Source: Methanolinea sp. UBA275 (GTDB taxonomy: Archaea > Halobacteriota > Methanomicrobia > Methanomicrobiales > Methanospirillaceae). From it: a stretch of 64,000 nt of DNA. Under the pieces are notes generated by a model that ran no database searches, was not told the origin of the DNA, and saw nothing but the letters and a program-made list of their open reading frames with translations. The stretch spans positions 1-64,000 of the forward strand of contig DAWU01000015.1 of assembly GCA_002506105.1 (NCBI GenBank). Direction: 5' to 3'. Below, piece after piece: positions 1 through 8,885 of the stretch. The position numbers and the translations under genes are program-made. How positions within the stretch are numbered: position 1 is the stretch's first letter; the number at the start of each line of letters is the position of its first letter.

Positions 1-25
1 TGTAAAATTAATTCGGGATACTACA

Positions 26-1543
26 TTACGAAATAAATGTGTAAATATTTGTATACTGCCCCAGGTACTGAGCATTCTTGTTCAACCAGTTGTAGGTATC
101 ACCTTCAGGATTCGCAGCGGTAATATCGTTTGTGACGACGTAATAGACGGAATTATTTCCCCTTTTTGAGATGATCCCTTCGATATCCTGCGGTGTGACG
201 GCACCAAATACTTCGGTACGATCTGCAGCCCTGTTGTAATAATACTTAAACGGTAATTCATTATATCCGGGAATGAGAATGATGAAATCCCCCTCCCTCG
301 TACTTTCTGCAAGAGCATTGGAATAGGTCCTCCAGTCGTCCTTCACAACTGACTGATGGTATCCAAGAATCATGGATATGTTAAGTGCAATAATCCCCAT
401 AATGATAAGAATCACTCCCCATTTCTTCGAGGATAATTTTGGAAGCATGCAGCAACTGCATGCAATACCAGTATAGAAGATTGCCATCAGGTAGAGAAGG
501 TACCGGGGATTCATAGTCATCCTGGGGGATATGATGACGCTGAACAAAAGCGGAAGGGTTATCATAAGGATAAAAAACGAACAGTAGGTTTTGTTGGTTT
601 TGTAAAGCGGGATCAATCCAATGATGAACAGGGACACGAAAAGAATGGCAATCAATCCGTTGAGAGCCGAGAAGCGGGTGAATGTTTCCGTAATCAGCGC
701 AAGTCCAAATACTCCATAGGTGGGGGGTTTTGCCGTGAGAGTAAAAAATCTCTCAATGACGATGTAAATAAGCGGAGATATGAATATCAGGAAAAGAACT
801 ATTGACAGAAGGGGATTCTTCAAGGTTCTTAAGTCTATTTTTTTACGAGAAACCTTTGTGATGAATGCATGGATGAATAGTACTGCAATCGGTATTGCAA
901 TATAATAATGAACCCAGAATCCAAGGGCTGACAGCAATCCGACAATAATCCAGTCATTTCTCCTGTCATCACGGAGTGCTCTGATATAAAAAATGAGAAT
1001 GAGTGTGAATATTAACACTACTAGAGAGTACGAATATGCCTCCTGGGAATAGTAGAGGTGAAACGGGGAAAAGGTAAGAAGTGCAGCGCTGATTAATCCG
1101 ACCTGTTTATTCATGACCTCTTTACCAAAGAGGAAAAAAAGAGGGATTGAGAGACTCCCCGCAACAGCGGGGACAAAACGGAGAACTGTCTCATTATTCC
1201 CAAAATACAGCATAATATGCTCGATCCAGTGGAAAAGCGGGGGATGAAAATCCCCGGTTTTTGTAGTTTCCCAGATCTCAAAGATTGATCCCCTCGATGC
1301 GTTATAGGTAAACGCTTCATCAAGCCAGAGGGAATTAAACCCCAGATTGTAAAACCTTAAAAAAATTCCGATAATCGTAAGAACCAACAATACCTGGAGA
1401 TAAAAATCTGACCTTACTGCATCGGGTATCCCCCTGATCGTGCCCATCGCACCACTTTCCGCTGGAGGGCTTTCCTCAAACAGGATCGCTGCATCCTTTT
1501 TTCCAGACATATGCTTCTTCGTGGTTTTCTCTCTCTTTCCCAT
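26..1543 (-). CDS. GT-C glycosyltransferase, family 39 (PMT/ArnT-like) membrane protein
   Basis: This 505-residue multi-pass membrane protein probably transfers a sugar from a lipid-linked donor onto a protein or lipid on the outer face of the membrane. After a soluble Lys/Glu-rich N-terminus of about 45 residues comes a first membrane segment (about 48-63) and the first extracytoplasmic loop with the acidic motif LDEAFTY (about 74-80), followed by HPPLFHW, both typical of family 39 enzymes. At least eight further hydrophobic segments follow and the C-terminus is a short soluble domain. The next gene upstream on the same strand is a paralog of nearly the same length and motif layout. Family assignment is firm; donor and acceptor cannot be read from the sequence. 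A role in S-layer or surface glycan decoration is inference. Confidence 0.85.
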   Translation of the reverse strand: MGKREKTTKKHMSGKKDAAILFEESPPAESGAMGTIRGIPDAVRSDFYLQVLLVLTIIGIFLRFYNLGFNSLWLDEAFTYNASRGSIFEIWETTKTGDFHPPLFHWIEHIMLYFGNNETVLRFVPAVAGSLSIPLFFLFGKEVMNKQVGLISAALLTFSPFHLYYSQEAYSYSLVVLIFTLILIFYIRALRDDRRNDWIIVGLLSALGFWVHYYIAIPIAVLFIHAFITKVSRKKIDLRTLKNPLLSIVLFLIFISPLIYIVIERFFTLTAKPPTYGVFGLALITETFTRFSALNGLIAILFVSLFIIGLIPLYKTNKTYCSFFILMITLPLLFSVIISPRMTMNPRYLLYLMAIFYTGIACSCCMLPKLSSKKWGVILIIMGIIALNISMILGYHQSVVKDDWRTYSNALAESTREGDFIILIPGYNELPFKYYYNRAADRTEVFGAVTPQDIEGIISKRGNNSVYYVVTNDITAANPEGDTYNWLNKNAQYLGQYTNIYTFIS

Positions 1544-1644
1544 CGCTCATTTCCTCGTTTTTTGACTTCTGCCTTTTCCCGTTACTCATAAAATGTGTTC
1601 TACAAGGCTCGATTCACGTTTTTCGAAAGGGATCGCAGACTGAT

Positions 1645-3180
1645 TCAGACGACCACAAACACATACACGCCCCTCTGGTTTCCCGCAAACTGCGCATGCT
1701 CTTTCATCCACTGGATCGCCTCCCCTGAAGGATCCGCTGCATTGAGGTCGTCGGTGAATGCAATAAATATCTTCTCTTCCTGCTTCTGTGTCAAGAGCGA
1801 GTGAAGACCCTCCGCGCTCGACAGCCCGATCTCTCTTGTCCCATCGGTCACGTTGTCATAGTAAAAATCGAAAGGATTGGTCATGTACGCCGGCATGACG
1901 ACTACTGTATCCCCGGGTCTGGTGCTCTGCGCAAGAAGATCTGACACGTATCTCCAGTCTTCCTTCTCAACTACCGTGTAATGATGCACAATGCCTGGAA
2001 CGCTCACAAGAACGATCAGCACGAGGCTCAGGTAGATGATCCTTCGATCTGGTAGAAAACGTGTCAATGCGAGATAGGATGATGCAATTCCTATGAAAAA
2101 GACAGGGAGAATACCAATGAAATACCTGGGAGCCATCGACATGAAATATGAAAGCGCAACATTCCCTCCCAAAAAAAGTATGAAAAGCCATGCAAAGAGT
2201 GAACAGGTATCACGCTTTGTGAGCCAGATCATATACATACCAATGAAAAAAAGAGCAATGAAAATAACTGCAATTGGTGCAGAATACCCGGAGAAGTGAG
2301 AGAGTGTCGTTGTCAGGACTTCGAAGCCCCGGTTGCCCCAGGTGGGAGCTCTTGACGTCATCCTGACCATAGATCCCAGCGATATCACAAGAAGAGGCAG
2401 GCAGATCACAACAAGGATAGCCAGGGAGCATGCAACTCCCTTCAACTGAGAGAGCTTCACTTTTCTCTTCAGCGACATTCCCAGGTGCCATATGTATACC
2501 CCTGCTATGAGTAGTCCAGAGTAAAAATGTGTCCAGAATGCCAGCCCTGAGAATAAACCGAATACCAGCCACCATCTGACACCTTCTTCCTTCACTGCCC
2601 GGAAAAAGAAAAGAAGGGCACAGGCCAGGAAGAAGAGCATCAGTGAGTACATCCTTGCCTCCTGTGAATAGAAGAGGTGGAATGGTGAGAACGCGATGAG
2701 CGCTGCTGCAAGGAGACCGGCATTCCTGTCTACCGCGTAACTGCCAAGGTAATACACCACTGGAACGGTAAGAATGCCGAAGACTGCCGGCAGCAGCCGG
2801 AGCGTAATCTCAGTATGGCCAAAGGATAGCATGGCATACTCCATCCAGTAAAACAGTGGAGGGCTCACCTCCCCGCCGGTGCTGATCAGCCCCCAATATT
2901 CAGAGAACGGATGAAGCGACCAGCGGTAGGTGAGGGCTTCATCGAGCCACAAAGGGGAGAGATCGAGCGCATAAAGCCTGAGAACTGCAGCGATGAAGAT
3001 CAGGACAAGGAGGATCTGAAGGTATCTGCTGGAGAGAAGAGCATTTTTTAACTCCGAAAAAAGACCGGCATTTTTCTGGTGTGAATGTATATTTTTCATC
3101 TGGTCAAGATCAGGTATCGTCAATTCCCTTTTTTCATTTTCCTTTCCCATTTTTCTTCCTGGCATCTTCATCTTCGGCAT
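1645..3180 (-). CDS. GT-C glycosyltransferase, family 39, tandem paralog
   Basis: This 511-residue integral membrane protein has the same plan as its downstream neighbour: a charged cytoplasmic N-terminus of about 50 residues, a membrane segment, then LDEALTY (about 79-85) with the catalytic-type acidic pair, PPLFYWMEY, and a series of membrane helices. The two proteins align over their whole length, including the motif LYYSQEA / LFYSQEA and the C-terminal stretch ending in YVF or YTF, so they arose by tandem duplication. The first Met is used here, but Met6 or Met11 are also possible starts. About 100 bases separate the pair, so co-transcription is likely. The exact sugar and target are unknown. 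Confidence 0.85.
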   Translation of the reverse strand: MPKMKMPGRKMGKENEKRELTIPDLDQMKNIHSHQKNAGLFSELKNALLSSRYLQILLVLIFIAAVLRLYALDLSPLWLDEALTYRWSLHPFSEYWGLISTGGEVSPPLFYWMEYAMLSFGHTEITLRLLPAVFGILTVPVVYYLGSYAVDRNAGLLAAALIAFSPFHLFYSQEARMYSLMLFFLACALLFFFRAVKEEGVRWWLVFGLFSGLAFWTHFYSGLLIAGVYIWHLGMSLKRKVKLSQLKGVACSLAILVVICLPLLVISLGSMVRMTSRAPTWGNRGFEVLTTTLSHFSGYSAPIAVIFIALFFIGMYMIWLTKRDTCSLFAWLFILFLGGNVALSYFMSMAPRYFIGILPVFFIGIASSYLALTRFLPDRRIIYLSLVLIVLVSVPGIVHHYTVVEKEDWRYVSDLLAQSTRPGDTVVVMPAYMTNPFDFYYDNVTDGTREIGLSSAEGLHSLLTQKQEEKIFIAFTDDLNAADPSGEAIQWMKEHAQFAGNQRGVYVFVVV

Positions 3181-3214
3181 ATCCTGCCTTCACATTCCCC
3201 TCTGTTCAAACGCC

Positions 3215-4063
3215 TCAATCAAGAAAGAATGGCGAGTGTAATGCCTTTAACATATCCTCCTCTCCATGCACGACGCATGATGACTGCTCAAGCATCAGGT
3301 TCACGTGTTCATGCACACCGGCTCTTCGAAAATCGGTCCTGAATGAGATAACGGGGATATTCCTGGCGAATGCATATCCCATCTCCCAGGCGGTCCCGGA
3401 ATCAGCATCTGCACCGTCGATCACCGCGACCACGACGTCCATATGGGATAAAGCCTCACAGTGTCGGGTGAAGATCGCATGCTGGGCATCTATTCCCCTT
3501 TCACACCCATCCTCTCCCGCCTCCTGGGGGAGATATACCTCGAAAAAATGACGGGCAAGAACCCCGGAGAGCCATTCATTAAAACGCCTCTCAGCGGCAG
3601 AGAAAAGCGGTGCTGCGAGATATACATGGTACCGTGAAAACACCTGAACATCAATTGCCGGGATATCGGTGAACCTGTCAAGAAACACCCCCCTTCCCAA
3701 CCTTTTCGCTGATCCGTCGTCATCGGAACCGTAAAAGGTTGTATCCACTCCGCAGGTGGGAGAGGAATTCACGCCTATGATGCAGAGGGGGGGTCCCTTC
3801 CTTGCGATTATATCCCTTATATCTTCCTCAAGCTCCTTGAGGATCAGGGAAAAGTCCCCAGAATTGAGCCTTTCCAAGAACGTCCCGGGCTCCCTGTCCT
3901 TCCCCAGGTACAATGTCTCGGGGCATGGGAGTGGAACAATCTCAATTCCGAACGAGCGACACCGCTCTATTGCCCTCCCGAATGCGTGAAGATCCGATTC
4001 CCTCGTGATACCCCTGGCCCTGAGTTCAGGATTCAAAACACATGGGCACATCAACACGTACAT
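3215..4063 (-). CDS. Cys-motif (DUF523-like) domain fused to nucleoside 2-deoxyribosyltransferase-like domain
   Basis: This 282-residue soluble protein has two parts. Residues 1 to about 140 carry MCPCVLNPELRARG, PLPCPE and GVNSSPTCG, a spaced cysteine pattern like that of DUF523/YbbK proteins. Residues about 145-280 begin VYLAAPLFSAAERRFNEWL and contain DVVVAVIDGADADSGTAWEMG, the core of the nucleoside 2-deoxyribosyltransferase superfamily, where the Asp and the Glu of the TAWEMG segment form the active site in characterised members. The C-terminal domain assignment is good; the N-terminal one is by motif only. Its start is 29 bases from the divergent tsr3 start, so the two share a promoter region. 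A role in nucleotide salvage or in removing damaged nucleotides is inference. Confidence 0.75.
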   Translation of the reverse strand: MYVLMCPCVLNPELRARGITRESDLHAFGRAIERCRSFGIEIVPLPCPETLYLGKDREPGTFLERLNSGDFSLILKELEEDIRDIIARKGPPLCIIGVNSSPTCGVDTTFYGSDDDGSAKRLGRGVFLDRFTDIPAIDVQVFSRYHVYLAAPLFSAAERRFNEWLSGVLARHFFEVYLPQEAGEDGCERGIDAQHAIFTRHCEALSHMDVVVAVIDGADADSGTAWEMGYAFARNIPVISFRTDFRRAGVHEHVNLMLEQSSCVVHGEEDMLKALHSPFFLD

Positions 4064-4092
4064 TGATAAAAGTAGAGACGTAGAGGAGATAG

Positions 4093-4584
4093 ATGATTCC
4101 CCTGTTTGCGTTCAGGGACAACAGCTGCGATCCCAGGAAGTGCACGGTAAAACGTCTGGAACGTGCGGGCATGATACGGGTGCTCTCAAATTTATCGCGG
4201 ATTCACCGGAACACCCTTCTTCTCGATCCAACCGCAGAGCAGGCATTGTCTCCCGCCGACAGAACCACACGGTCCATAACCGCACTTGACTGCTCGTGGG
4301 AGGTCCTGGAAGGCATCCAGTACGGGTCATGGAGATACAGGAGAGCGCTCCCATTCCTTGTTGCCGCAAACCCTGTAAATTTTGGGAGACCCTGGCGTCT
4401 CTCTTCAGTCGAGGCTCTCGCAGCTGCACTCTATATCCTGGGGGAGACTGTGCAGGCAGCACAGATCCTGGATACCGTGCCCTGGGGAAGACGATTTCTT
4501 GAACTCAACGAAGAACCCCTGGGTCTCTATGCAACAGCAAAGGACAGTAGTGAAGTCGTCCGAATCCAGGGATACTATCTCTAG
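4093..4584 (+). CDS. tsr3: Tsr3-like small-subunit rRNA aminocarboxypropyltransferase (DUF367)
   Basis: Tsr3 transfers the aminocarboxypropyl group of S-adenosylmethionine to a hypermodified nucleotide of the small-subunit rRNA, a late step of ribosome assembly shared by archaea and eukaryotes. The 163-residue length matches archaeal members. Diagnostic segments are DPRKCTVKRLERAG near the start, a central LDCSWE, and RRALPFLVAANPVNFGRPW followed by LSSVEALAAALYILG. The ATG is preceded by a purine-rich GAGGAG about ten bases upstream. It is divergent from the deoxyribosyltransferase-like gene and convergent with the PAS regulator, whose end overlaps its stop by four bases. Confidence 0.9.
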   Translation: MIPLFAFRDNSCDPRKCTVKRLERAGMIRVLSNLSRIHRNTLLLDPTAEQALSPADRTTRSITALDCSWEVLEGIQYGSWRYRRALPFLVAANPVNFGRPWRLSSVEALAAALYILGETVQAAQILDTVPWGRRFLELNEEPLGLYATAKDSSEVVRIQGYYL

Positions 4585-7106
4585 ATCTGCACCGGGGATG
4601 TCCTGACCAGGACAACCATGTGCCCGAGATAGGTACCTTTTGCATCCTGAAGTGCGGATATCTCGGCATCGAACGGCTGGATCGCCTGCCCCAATCGTAT
4701 CCGGATGATCTCTGTTATCTTCAGGTCCTCCCGCGTTCTACCCAAAACATCGCTCACCAGGGACTTATCATCCGGGTTGCATACACTGACAAATTCTTCT
4801 CCCTGTATTTTGTCACTGTCGAAGTGGAGAAGGGAGATGAATGAAGGGTTCACTTTCTGGATGCGTGCATTGCTGTCAAGAATTGCGACTCCTTCAGTGA
4901 GATGATCGAGAGCTGATTCCAGCCATACACTCCCGTTGGAAAAATCCCAGGATGTTGGATCGGCAAGATCTCGGGGGATTTCTTGTGCATTCCTCTTCGG
5001 TTGCATCGATTCTTTCGCTTTTTTCCATTCAGACATATCTCTGAAGGATTCGATGGCACCTATCGTATGCCCCTCGCTATCAAAGAGTGGCGTGGCTTTC
5101 CCCCACAAATAGATACCTTTCTCATCAGGCCTGCCGGGAATTAACGCTTCCACAAAGATGCTATCCCCGAACCTCCTTACAGCCGGGTACGACTTTGCCA
5201 GTTCGTGTGCCGGCAGATCTAAAATATCAACGAGGATTGGTCTCCTGCCTTCCAGAAAGCTGAATGCTTGTGAATAGGATGTGGTTCCGAGCACTTCGCT
5301 GCTCCTGACACCCGATATTCTCTCAAGAGCCCGGTTCCATGCAATCACTTTCCTGTCTCGGTTGATGATAAAGGTGGGATCCGGCATGAATTCGATGGCG
5401 TCCTGTAATTTTTCATAGGTGGTCTTCAGGGCCTTTTCGACCACCTTCTGGTCAGTGACATCCATGAAGATTCCCACGCCGCAGAGAATGTCTCCCTTGT
5501 TATCCCTGACCTTCGTTGCGGAGACCTGTAAAAACCGAACGGTGTTATCCGGCATCTTTACCCTGATCTCGCCCCCCCATCTGCCCTGAACCTCAAGTGC
5601 TTTTTGAATTTCATGAAGTGGCGGCGAGATGTTTTGGGCAATCCTTGAAAAATCCTCGAGATGGTTCTTCAGCATGTCTTCAAGGCTTGCAGCCCCCATG
5701 ATCGAGCATACTGCCTGGTTCGCGTAGATCAGATTTTCTGCGGGATCAAAGATCATGATCCCGTTCATGGCCGCTTCGATAGCAGTGTTCATTATCTGGA
5801 TCTCCCGTTGAGCCCCCATCTTTTCGGTAATATCAATGATTGAACACATCATCGCAATAGGCACGCCATTGGTATCCCGGATCATGTTCGCGGTCACATG
5901 AGTATTGACCTGGGTACCATCTTTCCTGATGAGGAGGGCGTCGCCATTCCAGACACCCTTCTCCCGAAGTGCCCGCACCACTTCCTTGACATCCCGGCCG
6001 GGGTTGTTCGGATTTCCTATCGATTCCATGGGTTTGTGAAGAACGTCGGAAAGGCGAGGGATTCCGAAGATCTTGAGGAATGCCTCGTTCACATACGTAA
6101 TCTTCCCTTCGAGGTCGGCGAGGCCTATCCCGTTGATAGAGGAGGCTATCGCCATGTTCATAATAAGAAGGTTCTCCTCTGCAGCCTTCCTCTCGGTGAT
6201 GTCGCGTCCCACACCCTGATATTCTACAATATGGCCGGATTGATCGAAAATTGCCCGGTTCGTCCACTGTTGCCACCGGATATTCCCTTCCCTGTCAAAA
6301 ACCCTCTCTTCATGGGTGAGCACAGGGCATTCCCTGTCAAGGGAAAGGATATTCTTCTTCACATAGTCCCTGTCACGCTCATATACATTGGACAGGAGGT
6401 TTTTACCAAGGATCTCCCCACTCTGCACACCCAGATATGCGCAGATCGCCTCGTTCACAAACGTAAAATTGAAGTCCGAGTTATAACGACAGATGAACTC
6501 TGTCTGGTCTTCCACAATAGCCCTGTACCTGGCTTCATTTATCTTCAGTGTCTGTTCATATTCCCGTGAGAGGGTCACATCCTCGAAGATCAGGGTGGAT
6601 CCTTTACTGCCGTCATCAAAGACGGTAGAGACAATTTTTAATGAGAGAGAGTGTTCCTTGTTCTCCCGCACCACGGACAGCTCAATATTGCCCTCTTCCA
6701 GCCGACCGGGTTCAGCTGCCAGCATATCGAAGGGAATCTTCTCAAGTCCAGGGATTTTTTCAGCAAGGACGTCGTTTCCCATCAGGTTCTCTTTTTGAAG
6801 GCCGAAAAATGAGAGGAAGTTATCGTTGACATCAATGATCTTCAGATCCGAATCGAGGATGAGGATCAATTCAGTGGCAAATTTCAGCATTGAGGAGATA
6901 GGAACCCTCTGCGACAGGTAGTAGACTTTGGCATTTCCATACAGCCGCATCTCCACCTGTCCTGTGATGAGGAGGATTTCCAGGTACTTTGCCACCGAAT
7001 TCCGGTTGAGTTTGAGGATTTGCGAAATATCAGAGATGGTCAGCCCTTTTGGCCGGCCCTTCAGCAATTTTTTAATCCTCGTGATCTTCTCCTGATCCAG
7101 GATCAT
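4581..7106 (-). CDS. Multi-PAS sensor protein with N-terminal winged helix-turn-helix
   Basis: This 841-residue protein is probably a cytoplasmic one-component regulator. Residues 1-70 form a winged helix (LTISDISQILKLNRNSVAKYL) of the kind that binds DNA. The rest is a string of about six PAS domains (near 70-180, 190-305, 312-430, 435-555, 565-700 and 725-838), several ending in the classic linker DVTLSREYE, DITERKAAEE, DITEKMGAQ or DVTDQKVVE. There is no histidine-kinase dimerisation or ATPase domain and no membrane segment. Ligands of the PAS domains (haem, flavin or small molecules) cannot be read from sequence. It is divergent from a stand-alone response regulator across about 190 bases, a region with an A/T-rich stretch near 7150-7230. 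Similar winged-helix/PAS proteins are common in Methanomicrobiales (family knowledge). Confidence 0.85.
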   Translation of the reverse strand: MILDQEKITRIKKLLKGRPKGLTISDISQILKLNRNSVAKYLEILLITGQVEMRLYGNAKVYYLSQRVPISSMLKFATELILILDSDLKIIDVNDNFLSFFGLQKENLMGNDVLAEKIPGLEKIPFDMLAAEPGRLEEGNIELSVVRENKEHSLSLKIVSTVFDDGSKGSTLIFEDVTLSREYEQTLKINEARYRAIVEDQTEFICRYNSDFNFTFVNEAICAYLGVQSGEILGKNLLSNVYERDRDYVKKNILSLDRECPVLTHEERVFDREGNIRWQQWTNRAIFDQSGHIVEYQGVGRDITERKAAEENLLIMNMAIASSINGIGLADLEGKITYVNEAFLKIFGIPRLSDVLHKPMESIGNPNNPGRDVKEVVRALREKGVWNGDALLIRKDGTQVNTHVTANMIRDTNGVPIAMMCSIIDITEKMGAQREIQIMNTAIEAAMNGIMIFDPAENLIYANQAVCSIMGAASLEDMLKNHLEDFSRIAQNISPPLHEIQKALEVQGRWGGEIRVKMPDNTVRFLQVSATKVRDNKGDILCGVGIFMDVTDQKVVEKALKTTYEKLQDAIEFMPDPTFIINRDRKVIAWNRALERISGVRSSEVLGTTSYSQAFSFLEGRRPILVDILDLPAHELAKSYPAVRRFGDSIFVEALIPGRPDEKGIYLWGKATPLFDSEGHTIGAIESFRDMSEWKKAKESMQPKRNAQEIPRDLADPTSWDFSNGSVWLESALDHLTEGVAILDSNARIQKVNPSFISLLHFDSDKIQGEEFVSVCNPDDKSLVSDVLGRTREDLKITEIIRIRLGQAIQPFDAEISALQDAKGTYLGHMVVLVRTSPVQI

Positions 7107-7298
7107 AACAGTGATGTGTTCCCATCCACCCCCCTATAAATATTTGCCAATCAATGCAATTTTGATGCATTATTCTTCATCCTGGATTTTATCGGATTTT
7201 CAGATTCTATTTTCTGATTTCTTGTATCTTAAGCCACCACTCAGATGATAATTCTGTCTCCATAACCTTTTTCTGCCCCCGTGGATTACAGATGATCA

Positions 7299-7763
7299 AT
7301 GGAGCACCTGGGAAAACCGGCAGAGATCCTCCTTGTCGAAGACAACCCGAATGATGTAGAACTGATACTTCACGTCTTTCAGTGGTGCAACCTCTCTGAC
7401 AGGGTCCACGTTGCGTGGAACGGTGAGGAGGCTCTGGATTTTGTGTTTGGAACCGGCCCGTACCGGGGCAGGGATATCAGGAGCCAGCCACGAGTCATCC
7501 TACTCGATCTCAAACTTCCCAAGGTGGATGGAATTGAGGTCCTTCGGCGCCTGAAGAACGACCAGCAGACAAAGAATATCCCCGTCGTGGTGTTGACCTC
7601 TTCACGTGAGGAGCGGGACATCGTGGAGAGCTATAACCTTGGAGTCAACAGTTATATCGTAAAACCTGTCCAGTTTGATGAGTTTGCAAATGTGATCAGG
7701 GAGATGGGGCTTTACTGGAGAATGATCAACCAGCCGCCGGTCAAGGACGATAAAGAGGATTGA
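7299..7763 (+). CDS. Single-domain response regulator (Rcp1/CheY-like receiver)
   Basis: This 154-residue protein consists of one receiver domain. It shows the acidic pocket ILLVEDNPND near residue 15, the phospho-acceptor Asp in VILLDLKLPKVDG, the switch Thr in VVVLTSSREE, and the invariant Lys in SYIVKPVQFDEF. The extra loop GTGPYRGRDIRSQPRV is typical of the Rcp1 type of receiver that partners phytochrome-like or PAS-rich histidine kinases. No output domain is present, so it probably acts by protein-protein contact. No kinase is encoded in this window; its neighbour is the divergent PAS regulator. Confidence 0.92.
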   Translation: MEHLGKPAEILLVEDNPNDVELILHVFQWCNLSDRVHVAWNGEEALDFVFGTGPYRGRDIRSQPRVILLDLKLPKVDGIEVLRRLKNDQQTKNIPVVVLTSSREERDIVESYNLGVNSYIVKPVQFDEFANVIREMGLYWRMINQPPVKDDKED

Positions 7764-8002
7764 GGTTTCCTCCGCGTTCTCCAACCCCTCCCGGTTGATG
7801 AAGGGATCCGAAAAAAGGATACTGATTTTCCTGGATTATATCTCTGTGTTCACTTCCCTGATTCTTCTTCGTGTATGTATTGCTGGATCTTCTTCTCTTC
7901 CCATTCCCTGGATACTATTTTTCCCCTGCCAAATACCCCTGCGGCATGAAACGCAAGCCCGATTCCCCAGAAAAGGGTTACCCGAAAAATCTGCCGGGGA
8001 TT

Positions 8003-8683
8003 TTATCCATTGAAATGATGGCGGTCAAAACAGTTCCGGATGTATTCCTGTTTGCGGTGTTCGCTCGCATGGAGTGGAGGTTTGAGGTATCCTGCTTCTG
8101 GTGTCTGGAGGGCCGGGCAGTATGGGCAAAGGGCCGCATCAACATCGTTTGCCTTGGTACGCACAGGACAGTAATACACGCCATCAATGCTTTCCACCTT
8201 GTCACCCCCGGGAAAGGGCATCCCTACGGGGTGACCCGGCCGGTTCTCGACAAGCATGCAGAACCCTGAAAGGAGGAACTTCAGGAACCGGAGCCGTGCT
8301 TCTTCCTCGTCCCCCGTTCTGCATTGGGCAACAACCATGTGCCAGTACCCTGGCGAGTCTTCAGGAACCGGATCCCGCATGGATGAAAAATTCCCCTGCT
8401 GGTTCATGAGCCTCACATTCTGGTATGTGCCATTGAGGTGGCTGGAGACCGCTTCCTCGAGTGCCTTCCTGTATGTGGGGTTGAAGTCGCGGATTTTTTC
8501 GGAGAAGTTCCCTTTCATCCTCATGAGATCCCTTGGCGAGTATGAGAGGACGATTTCTGCGATGGCACGTCCCAGATCCCCCCGGGTCGTTATGGACGCA
8601 AGATCATCACACCGTTGCGCAATCATTGACACCGGGTTCGTGCCTTCTTTTTCTGTCGAGTGTCGAATGTTGAACATGATCAT
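8003..8683 (-). CDS. UPF0305 / DUF2115 family protein
   Basis: A 226-residue soluble protein of a family found almost only in methanogens, with no known function. The C-terminal half carries the family signature FPGG, YYCPVR and ALCPYCPALQTPE, a Cys cluster (YYC about 50 residues before the end, then CPYC) that might bind a metal. Several possible start codons exist within the first 20 residues (M1, M3, M20), so the N-terminus is uncertain. The gene stands alone, convergent with the response regulator across about 240 bases without a gene and divergent from gap. Confidence 0.75.
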   Translation of the reverse strand: MIMFNIRHSTEKEGTNPVSMIAQRCDDLASITTRGDLGRAIAEIVLSYSPRDLMRMKGNFSEKIRDFNPTYRKALEEAVSSHLNGTYQNVRLMNQQGNFSSMRDPVPEDSPGYWHMVVAQCRTGDEEEARLRFLKFLLSGFCMLVENRPGHPVGMPFPGGDKVESIDGVYYCPVRTKANDVDAALCPYCPALQTPEAGYLKPPLHASEHRKQEYIRNCFDRHHFNG

Positions 8684-8885
8684 TCGCCAGATCCCTGGAA
8701 TGACTGGACTTGTATTCTCTCAATGGAGCCGGTGTTCCTCCGGCATTTTTTACCGGGAAAAATATCTTTTTTCTTTCTCAATAATGCCTGCGGTCACCCA
8801 GAATGTCCATTGTAGGATCTCTCCCGGATGCCCTCGCCCTTCAATTGGTAAACTTTAATGCCCACCATCCCCACTCCCTCTCCAT

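Noticed and set aside
3081..3551. 156-codon plus-strand frame
   Set aside because: Antisense to the start of the second glycosyltransferase and the end of the deoxyribosyltransferase-like gene; no family similarity.
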